DNA of 64,000 nucleotides from Leucobacter sp. Psy1 (GTDB lineage Bacteria; Actinomycetota; Actinomycetes; Actinomycetales; Microbacteriaceae): NCBI RefSeq assembly GCF_020096995.1, contig NZ_CP083692.1, positions 620,001-684,000 on the forward strand, in the 5' to 3' direction. The notes under the pieces were generated by a model that was not told the origin of the DNA, searched no databases, and was given only the letters and a program-made list of their open reading frames with translations. The position numbers were made by a program, and so were the translations under genes. How positions within the stretch are numbered: the first letter of the stretch is position 1; each line of letters starts with the position of its first letter. Positions 1-6,583 of this stretch are shown here, in pieces.

Positions 1-758
1 CCGGAGATCTCGCGGCCGCATCCATCACGCGCCGGCTGTCCACTGTGCGGGGCATGCACCGGTTCCTCTTCGACGAGGGCCTGCTGCCCCAGTACGCGGG
101 GAGCGGGGTGCGCTCGCCCAAGAAGGCCAGGTCACTTCCGAAGGCGCTGCCGATCGCCGACGTCGAGGCGATGCTGCAGGCCGTCTCGGGTGACGACGCG
201 ACCGCGATTCGGGATCGGGCGCTGCTCGAACTCCTCTACGCCAGCGGGGCCCGCGTCAGCGAGGTGACCGCGCTCGACGTCGACGACCTCCTCGCGGGCC
301 CCGGCGGGGGAGAGGTGTGGGCTGATCCCGAACGCGCCCTCGGCGACGGCGGCTTCCTACTCGTCCGGGGTAAAGGTTCCAAGCAGCGCCTCGTGCCGTA
401 TGGGCGGTATGCGGGGAGCGCGCTCGCCGCATACCTCGTTCGGGTCAGACCGGACTTCGCATCGCGCGGGTCCGGTACCCCTGCGCTCTTCGTCGGGCCG
501 CGCGGCGGGCGCGTGTCACGGCAGACGGTCTGGCTCGTGATCCGGGCGGCAGCAGAGCGCGCCGGCGTCACGGCCGAGGTGTCGCCGCACACCCTGCGTC
601 ACTCGTTCGCGACCCACCTGCTCTCCGGTGGTGCGGACGTGCGCACGGTGCAGGAGTTGCTCGGCCACTCATCGGTGACGACGACGCAGATCTACACGCA
701 GGTCACTGCGGACACGCTGCGAGAGCGGTACCTCGACGCCCACCCGCGGGCGCGGTAG
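1..758 (+). CDS. xerD: Tyrosine recombinase XerD (5' end outside window)
   Basis: Site-specific recombinase that resolves chromosome dimers at dif with XerC. The reading frame is open to the first base, and the residues before the first GTG (position 45) still read like the XerD N-terminal helix region, so the gene starts upstream and about 250 codons are present. Seen: the first catalytic Arg in the segment ASGARVSEV, the Lys in GKGSKQR, the [12 protein letters not shown] block carrying His-x-x-Arg, LGHSS with the later His, and the Tyr nucleophile in QIYTQV. XerD rather than XerC is inferred from the actinobacterial order xerD-parA-scpA-scpB, although here parA lies 9 kb away. Confidence 0.9.
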   Translation, partial: GDLAAASITRRLSTVRGMHRFLFDEGLLPQYAGSGVRSPKKARSLPKALPIADVEAMLQAVSGDDATAIRDRALLELLYASGARVSEVTALDVDDLLAGPGGGEVWADPERALGDGGFLLVRGKGSKQRLVPYGRYAGSALAAYLVRVRPDFASRGSGTPALFVGPRGGRVSRQTVWLVIRAAAERAGVTAEVSPHTLRHSFATHLLSGGADVRTVQELLGHSSVTTTQIYTQVTADTLRERYLDAHPRAR

Positions 759-903
759 CCGCCTCACCCAGCGACGCCCACTCAGGCCACGCAGCCCAAC
801 CGGTGTTGGGAAGTGTTGGGGGCGCCGATCCAACGCATTCACCCCGCGTCCCCCACGCCGCGGCCCCGCGAAACCCCACACGCACCCCGTTCAAACGGTG
901 AGT

Positions 904-930
904 TTGCTGCGCTCCCGCGATCTCTAACGT
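904..930 (+). promoter_or_regulatory. Candidate promoter of the VWA surface gene
   Basis: In the 278-base gap 759-1036, TTGCTG (904-909) and TAACGT (925-930) are spaced 15 bases, slightly short for a sigma70-type promoter. The rest of the gap shows no gene and no strong hairpin. Transcription from here would give a leader of about 100 bases ahead of the GTG at 1037. Confidence 0.3.
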
Positions 931-1036
931 GATTCATGTGAGGTCCTCGAGAGTCGAGCGGCCACGGCAGCCGCCCAGGGGAAACACTCGAATCTCGGGA
1001 AAACGGGCGGTGCGCCAGCACCGAAAGGGGATTCGT

Positions 1037-3118
1037 GTGACGCGCTTCAACATGCCTGTCCGCCGCCCGCCGCACCGCGGAGCCGGTCGGCCCGCGGGCC
1101 GTCTGGTGGCACTGCTGCTGGCGACGGTGCTCATCGGCACGGCCGGTCAGGCCGGCGCGTTCGCGGTCGGCGATGACGCAGCGCTCAACGCCCCTGCCGT
1201 TGAGAAGACGGACCCCGGCGCGACTCCAGCGCCCGAGGAAGCGGCACCGGTGCCGGCCCCCGAGGAGACTCAGTCGACGCCCGCCCCCGAGCAGGCGGAG
1301 GAGGCACCCGAGGAGGCTCCTGCGAAGGCTCCGGCGCCGAAAGCGGCGCGATCCCAGGTCGCGCCCCTGTCCGTACCCGCTCCTGGCGCGAACGAAGCGG
1401 TCATCACCGTGAAGGTCGGCGGAGACCGGACCGGGAGCGCTGCCGCGAGCAACCTCGCCGGGGTGAAGCTGCGTCTGCACGATGGCGACGCGAACAACCT
1501 CGGTGCTGCAAGAACTGAAGCTTGGGCAACCTGTACTTCTGACGCGCAGGGCGACTGCTCGTTCCGCGTGCCCGATACGCAGAATCGTGGGGCGAACCGC
1601 GACCGTCGGTTCTGGGTTGTGGCCTCGTCCGCTCCCGAGGGGTGGTACCTCAATTCGCCGCTCGTGACCAGTGGAGTGAACGAGTATCGCTTCCGTACCG
1701 GCGCGAACTTGCGTTCTGGGAACACCTACAGCTCACGAGTCGACTTCATGAACGATGCTTCATACTCGATTGGTTCGTGGCTGTTGAATGCAAGCGCCAG
1801 CGACTCGAGTGGGACGTGGCAGACCTCGCGTATGAATCCCCAGCTTCCACTGACCTGTGAGACCGGGCTGAAAGTCGCGCTGATCCTAGATCTTTCTGGC
1901 TCAGTCTCGTCGGATCTCGGCAACCTCAAGAAAGCGGCCAACGGAATGGTCGATTCGCTCGCGGGAACAGGATCCTCGATTGCGCTTTTCACCTTCGCGG
2001 ACATCGCGCCCAGGAGTTCCGGAGCCGACGGACGCAACTACGCTTCGATGGCGATCGACACCGGCACGAACCGCAAGACGATCAAAGATCGAATCGACGC
2101 ATATGCGACGGGCGGAGGTACGAACTGGGACCAGGGCATCTGGCAGGTCGCGAATGATGCCGCCAAGTACGATCTCGCTATCGTCGTGACTGACGGGCAG
2201 CCCACCTTTTACGGCCCGTCTGCCAGCGGGCCAGGCAACGCCACCCGCTTCATCGAGAACGAGCGCGCGATCTTCTCCGCGAACGCGTTGAAGGCGAAGG
2301 GCACTCGGGTGCTCGCGGTCGGTGTCGGGGAAGGCATCAAGGGGAACCCCGCGAACCTGCGCGCGGTCTCCGGAGTCAGCGGCTACGCATCGGGTGGGAA
2401 CGCGAACGAAGCGGATTACTTCCAAGCGGACTGGAACCAGCTCGCCGGCGTCCTCTCGAGCGTCGCGAAGGGCGCGACGTGCCAGGCCGACATCGACATC
2501 ACGAAGCATACCCACGCCTACGGCACGAGCGGTCCCGTGCAGGGCGGCGCCGGCTGGGGGTTCAATGCCACGGCCACACAGGGCAAGCTCAGCCGCACGG
2601 GTACCCAGCAGACCAACTCGTCGGGCCAGGTCTCGTACGATCTCGGCTTCTCGTCGCCCACGGGTACGTCCGAGGTCACCCTCACGGAGACCATGAGCAC
2701 CGCGCAGACGCGCGACGGCTGGGACCTCACGAAAATCACCTGCACGGTGAACGGGACGAACGTGCCCGTCTCCTCGCCGAACGCGAAGATCTCGGTGACC
2801 GCGGGCGACCAGGTCGACTGCACCTTCCTGAACACCCAGACGCTGAAGCCCGGGCTGACGATCGAGAAGAGCGCCTGGGACACCCCGACGAGCGCAGGAC
2901 TCGAGAACGCCCGCGAGCTTCCCGATGGTGGTTCGGTGCCGAGCGGGACGCAAATCACGTGGAAGTACCTCGTCACCAACACGGGCCAGACGAAGCTCAC
3001 CGGTATCGCCGTCGTCGACGATCAACTCGCCGCGAACGCTGTCTCGTGCCCCGGCACCGTGCTCGACGCCGGCAAGTCCATGACCTGCACCGCCTCCGGC
3101 CCCGTCACCGCACGGTAG
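1037..3118 (+). CDS. Secreted VWA-domain surface protein with truncated DUF11-like C-terminus
   Basis: Predicted exported adhesin-like protein of 693 aa. GTG at 1037 is chosen over the in-frame GTG at 929 because GAAAGGGG lies 6 bases upstream. Order: signal peptide with an Ala-rich core (about 22-42), Pro/Ala/Glu-rich spacer (about 50-110), a prealbumin-like beta domain (about 115-200), a von Willebrand A domain with MIDAS motif DLSGS near 285 and TDG near 383, then a DUF11-like repeat from about 603. That last domain stops one strand early at a TAG, and no LPxTG motif or C-terminal membrane segment follows in any frame. Codon use is less GC-biased around 1720-1900. It heads the signal-peptidase module and may be the tip or adhesive part of the same surface structure (inference). 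Confidence 0.7.
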   Translation: MTRFNMPVRRPPHRGAGRPAGRLVALLLATVLIGTAGQAGAFAVGDDAALNAPAVEKTDPGATPAPEEAAPVPAPEETQSTPAPEQAEEAPEEAPAKAPAPKAARSQVAPLSVPAPGANEAVITVKVGGDRTGSAAASNLAGVKLRLHDGDANNLGAARTEAWATCTSDAQGDCSFRVPDTQNRGANRDRRFWVVASSAPEGWYLNSPLVTSGVNEYRFRTGANLRSGNTYSSRVDFMNDASYSIGSWLLNASASDSSGTWQTSRMNPQLPLTCETGLKVALILDLSGSVSSDLGNLKKAANGMVDSLAGTGSSIALFTFADIAPRSSGADGRNYASMAIDTGTNRKTIKDRIDAYATGGGTNWDQGIWQVANDAAKYDLAIVVTDGQPTFYGPSASGPGNATRFIENERAIFSANALKAKGTRVLAVGVGEGIKGNPANLRAVSGVSGYASGGNANEADYFQADWNQLAGVLSSVAKGATCQADIDITKHTHAYGTSGPVQGGAGWGFNATATQGKLSRTGTQQTNSSGQVSYDLGFSSPTGTSEVTLTETMSTAQTRDGWDLTKITCTVNGTNVPVSSPNAKISVTAGDQVDCTFLNTQTLKPGLTIEKSAWDTPTSAGLENARELPDGGSVPSGTQITWKYLVTNTGQTKLTGIAVVDDQLAANAVSCPGTVLDAGKSMTCTASGPVTAR

Positions 3119-3211
3119 CGGCCCCTCTTCTCTCCCGACCACCATTCATCACGCTCACCACCACCCACCTCGCCCAGACCGAAGTGTCGGGCCACTTCGA
3201 AGGAGAAACTC

Positions 3212-3817
3212 ATGAACAAGAAGACCACCGGAATCATTGCGGGCGCGGCCGGAGCAGCCCTGCTCCTCGCCGGATCGACCTTCGCACTCTGGAGCGACAG
3301 CGGGAAGGCCCCCGGCGGGGTCATCACCTCGGGCAACCTCGACGTCGACGTCGTGGGCACGCAGTGGAAGGACGTGTCGGCCGACCGCGCAGACAGCCCC
3401 CACAACATCGATCTCGCGTCGTTCAAGATCGTACCCGGCGACACGATCCAGGGCGAGTACGCCGTCGACGCCGGACTCCAGGGCGACAACCTTGTCGCGA
3501 ATCTCGCGCTGAAGGATGGCGGCGCGCTGACGGGAGCGCTCAAGAGCGGACTCGTCGACGTCGAGTACACGGTGCTCGACTCCGACCGTAATGAGGTGGC
3601 TACGGGCTCCTCCAGCGGCGTCGACGTCACCCTCGCGTCGAGCGACAACAGTGCCCCGGGCACGCTCGCGAAGCTTCCCTCCGCCACCGACGGCACCACC
3701 GACTTCACGGTCGTCGTCTCCGTGACCTTCGACCAGTCGACCAGCGATCGTGACCTGGTGCAGGCGCAGGCCGAACTTGCGGGTTCCACCATCCAGCTGT
3801 CCCAGGTCAGGGCCTGA
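3212..3817 (+). CDS. Alternate-signal-peptide exported protein (SipW-dependent), copy A
   Basis: A 201-aa exported protein of the camelysin/TasA-like class processed by SipW-type peptidases. The start has a strong AAGGAGAA site. The N-terminus is MNKKTTG, then a Gly/Ala core and AGSTFALWSDS; the (T/S)xALW(S/N) motif just after the hydrophobic core marks this class. The body is beta-rich, with a GGVITSGNLDVDV segment echoed in the two proteins downstream. It is likely the main structural subunit because it is first and a hairpin follows it. Polymerisation into fibres is known for TasA-type relatives and is only inferred here. Confidence 0.8.
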   Translation: MNKKTTGIIAGAAGAALLLAGSTFALWSDSGKAPGGVITSGNLDVDVVGTQWKDVSADRADSPHNIDLASFKIVPGDTIQGEYAVDAGLQGDNLVANLALKDGGALTGALKSGLVDVEYTVLDSDRNEVATGSSSGVDVTLASSDNSAPGTLAKLPSATDGTTDFTVVVSVTFDQSTSDRDLVQAQAELAGSTIQLSQVRA

Positions 3818-3834
3818 ACACGGCCCATTAAGCC

Positions 3835-3866
3835 GGGTGCCGGAGGGTTCCCCCTCTCCGGCACCC
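3835..3866 (+). terminator. Intercistronic hairpin, likely attenuator
   Basis: A perfect 11-bp stem (GGGTGCCGGAG, 3835-3845; CTCCGGCACCC, 3856-3866) with a 10-base loop lies between copy A and the signal peptidase, with only two T after it. It probably lowers read-through, so that the structural protein is made in excess over its peptidase, and it may protect the 3' end of the upstream message. Confidence 0.6.
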
Positions 3867-3882
3867 TTCCCCAGGAGCGATC

Positions 3883-4452
3883 ATGAAGAGCACCGCACAG
3901 GACACCCAGCACACCCAGGGACGCGCGATCCGCTCCGGCGCGTTCGCTGTGGTGCTCCTGGCGGTGCTCGCACTCGCCGCAGCAGTCGCAGTGGTCCCCC
4001 GAGTTCTCGGAGGATCGGCGCTCACGGTGCTGACCGGGTCGATGGAGCCCACCTATTCGCCAGGCGACATGGTGATCTCGGCCCCAGAGGACCGGTACAG
4101 CATCGGTGACGTCATCACATTCCAGCCGGTCTCGGACGATCCCACGCTGATCACCCACCGTATCGTCGCGGTGAGCGAGGGCACCGATGGCGCCGAGTAC
4201 GTCACCCGGGGCGACGCCAACGGCAGCGATGACGATCCGATCGTCGCCGACCAGGTGATGGGATCGGTGAGGTACTCGATCCCATACCTCGGTCATGCGG
4301 CCATGCTGGTCGGCGAGCACCGCAGCACGCTCATCATCATCGCCGGTGCCGGACTGATCGGATACGGCATCTTCGCCACCGCGAGCGGTGCGCTCGCATC
4401 AGGACGAGCGCGCGGTCGCCACCGTCTGCAGACCAGGAGAATCACATGCTGA
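3883..4452 (+). CDS. Signal peptidase I, SipW-type (S26B, Ser/His)
   Basis: Membrane signal peptidase of 189 aa. The nucleophile Ser53 sits in TGSMEPT, and the second active-site position is His92 (LITHRIVAV) rather than the Lys of ordinary bacterial LepB, the mark of the SipW/ER-type branch. A conserved RGDAN segment follows near 109. Membrane segments at about 20-40 and 149-168 give an N-in topology with a second anchor. The start is supported by CAGGAG eight bases upstream. The stop overlaps the next gene (ATGCTGA), so production is coupled to its probable substrates on either side. It likely cleaves the three alternate signal peptides encoded here. Confidence 0.9.
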   Translation: MKSTAQDTQHTQGRAIRSGAFAVVLLAVLALAAAVAVVPRVLGGSALTVLTGSMEPTYSPGDMVISAPEDRYSIGDVITFQPVSDDPTLITHRIVAVSEGTDGAEYVTRGDANGSDDDPIVADQVMGSVRYSIPYLGHAAMLVGEHRSTLIIIAGAGLIGYGIFATASGALASGRARGRHRLQTRRITC

Positions 4453-5039
4453 ACAGAACGCAGTGGCCGTTGCCGCTCATCGCGATCGCCGCGCTGGTCG
4501 GGGGCGTGGGGCTCTCCGGCGGTACCCTCGCGGTCTGGAACGCCGCGCAACCGGCTCAGGGGATGACGGTGACCTCGGGGGATCTCGAGGTCGCGTCGGT
4601 CGACGACCCGGTGTGGACCGAGACGTCGGCGGATGTCGCCGATGCGCCGAAGCCGATCGACCCCGACACCTTCCTGGTACGGCGGGGCGACACCATGACC
4701 GCGACATACGATTTCTCCGTCGCCTTCGAGGGGGACAACATGCGTGCAGAGGCGCTGGTCGACTGGACCCGCGCGCCCCAGCTTCCGGCGGGCGTCACCG
4801 GGACGTACACCGTGGTCGGCTCCGACGGAACGCCGCACCCGATCGGAACGGCATCGCAGGGTGAGACCTTCGATCTCACCGGGACCGGAGCCGAGGACGG
4901 CACCGTGACCCTCGCCTTCACTCTCGACTTCTCGGGGCTCAACGACCGTTTCGGTGTCGAGAGCGCCGCCCAGGTCACCGACCTCGGTGACTTCACCGTC
5001 GACCTGCAGCAGGTCCGTACCGGGGGAGCATTCCAGTGA
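4446..5039 (+). CDS. Alternate-signal-peptide exported protein, copy B
   Basis: A 197-aa relative of copy A. The N-terminal core leads to GGTLAVWNAA, and the mature part repeats the MTVTSGDLEVASV theme, so copies A, B and C are diverged paralogues. ATG at 4446 overlaps the sipW stop and has AGGAGA before it. No membrane anchor or sortase motif is present, so it is presumably released and assembled outside the cell. The specific job (minor subunit, anchor or accessory) cannot be told from sequence. Confidence 0.75.
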   Translation: MLNRTQWPLPLIAIAALVGGVGLSGGTLAVWNAAQPAQGMTVTSGDLEVASVDDPVWTETSADVADAPKPIDPDTFLVRRGDTMTATYDFSVAFEGDNMRAEALVDWTRAPQLPAGVTGTYTVVGSDGTPHPIGTASQGETFDLTGTGAEDGTVTLAFTLDFSGLNDRFGVESAAQVTDLGDFTVDLQQVRTGGAFQ

Positions 5040-5746
5040 GCACCGACACTCCGATCCGATCGCGTCGCAGGGGCATGGCCGTTGTCGCCGTCGCGGCACT
5101 CGCCGGCATTCTCCTCGGCGCAGGGGGCAGCACCCTGGCGCTGTGGAACGCGAGCGCCTCGCGCACGGGAAGCATTTCGAGCGGCGCGGAGTTCTTCGCG
5201 GCGGGCCGGCCGGGAGCGACGCAGGCCGCGCAGGGGAACCGCATCTCGGTCTCGGTGGGCGAGGCAGAGGCGAAGACCCTCGTCGCCGAGGGGAAGGTGG
5301 CGGTGCCCTTCCAGACCGACTCGCTCAGCCAGGGCAATCTGGGGCTGCGGTACACCGTCGAGGGTCCTGCGGACTGGGGTGACGGCGTATTCGGCGCCTC
5401 CGACACCGTGATCTTCCCGGTCGCCGGTGCCGCGGACTGCTCCGTATCACGGGCCCCGCAGCAGCAGCCGGGACTCACCTCGACACCGGTGGACGCGGCC
5501 TACTCCAGCACCGAGACGCCGACGACCGAGTTCTGGTGTCTCGTGGCGACGGTGGATCGCCTCCCCGGAGAGGGGGCGTACGCGAACACCGCGACCGCTA
5601 CGGCGAAGGCCCCCGATGCGTCCCGGGTCACGGCGAAGGACCAGTGGGCCACCCAGGTGAGCACCTCGGTCGACCCCGCCGATGAGCCAGACCACCAGAT
5701 CACGTTCACGTACGAGACATTCAGGCCAGGAGAGGTGACCCCGTGA
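5036..5746 (+). CDS. Alternate-signal-peptide exported protein, copy C
   Basis: A 236-aa exported protein starting at GTG 5036, overlapping the previous stop (GTGA). It carries the third signal of this type, GGSTLALWNAS, at about 29-39. Unlike A and B it has two cysteines (CSVS and FWCLV), which could form a disulfide outside the cell. The body is beta-rich and the C-terminus runs into the next gene by another GTGA overlap. A minor subunit role is a guess. Confidence 0.7.
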   Translation: MSTDTPIRSRRRGMAVVAVAALAGILLGAGGSTLALWNASASRTGSISSGAEFFAAGRPGATQAAQGNRISVSVGEAEAKTLVAEGKVAVPFQTDSLSQGNLGLRYTVEGPADWGDGVFGASDTVIFPVAGAADCSVSRAPQQQPGLTSTPVDAAYSSTETPTTEFWCLVATVDRLPGEGAYANTATATAKAPDASRVTAKDQWATQVSTSVDPADEPDHQITFTYETFRPGEVTP

Positions 5747-6570
5747 ACACGCTGACGAGACACCGCACCATCACGGGTGCCGCGGCCGTCGCGGTAGCGG
5801 CAGTCGCACTGTTCGGGCCGGTCGCACCTGCGCTCGCCGCTCCGCAGACGGACACCGGAGCCGACGCGATCCAGCTGTCATGGGACGGCTCCGAGTACGG
5901 CGCAGTGATGACCGAGTCGTTCGTCGGGACACCGGTGTCGGTGCCGGGAGATCACGCGATGCGCACCCTTCACGTGCGCAATGACGGCCCTACTGCAGGG
6001 ACGCTCCGCGCGAAGATCACCGACGTCGTCCTCAAGGATCCGGACAGCCCCGACGTGCACCACGAACCCGAGCATCAGGTCTCCGACGCGGGTTCCTCGG
6101 GCAGCGGCGGCGACCAGGGAAACTTCTACGACGACGTCGAATTGCGCTGGGACGGGGGAGCGGCGAGTCTCAGCGCTCTCGCGGCCAACGGGGAGACCCC
6201 GATCCTGGAGATCCCGCTCGACCGGGGCGCGAGTACGGAGGTCTCGATCGGCTACGTCTTCGACGCCTCCGCGACCTCAGGGAACCGTGCGAACGTGGCG
6301 CCGCGCGAGGCTTCCTTCGACGTGGTGCTGACATTGGGAGGGGACGCAGATCCGGAGCCACCGATCACACCGGCTGACCCTTTCCTGCCGACACCGTCTG
6401 AGCGCCCCGAATCGGGTTCTCCGGTGACCACGGCGACTGAACGGGCGGACACGCTCGTCAACACCGGAGGGTCGCTGCTCTGGGGAGCGCTCGCCGCGGC
6501 CGTGCTGGTTCCGCTCGGCCTTCTTGCCGGGCGGGCAGGGCTGCGGCGCAGTCGCGCGGGACGCGCCTGA
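5743..6570 (+). CDS. Exported, C-terminally anchored surface protein
   Basis: A 275-aa protein with a conventional signal peptide ending in PALAAP (about residue 28), unlike its three neighbours. A beta-rich domain is followed by a Pro/Ser/Thr-rich linker (about 205-235), LVNTGG, a hydrophobic segment (about 243-262) and a basic tail. This resembles a degenerate sortase motif or a simple membrane anchor. Translationally coupled to copy C, it is a good candidate for the cell-envelope base of the structure. Confidence 0.65.
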   Translation: MNTLTRHRTITGAAAVAVAAVALFGPVAPALAAPQTDTGADAIQLSWDGSEYGAVMTESFVGTPVSVPGDHAMRTLHVRNDGPTAGTLRAKITDVVLKDPDSPDVHHEPEHQVSDAGSSGSGGDQGNFYDDVELRWDGGAASLSALAANGETPILEIPLDRGASTEVSIGYVFDASATSGNRANVAPREASFDVVLTLGGDADPEPPITPADPFLPTPSERPESGSPVTTATERADTLVNTGGSLLWGALAAAVLVPLGLLAGRAGLRRSRAGRA

Positions 6571-6583
6571 ACGTGCGGATCGG

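Noticed and set aside
839-1480. Minus-strand 213-codon frame opposite the VWA gene start
   Set aside because: Arg/Gly/Leu-rich shadow of the Pro/Ala/Glu-rich coding strand, no ribosome site.
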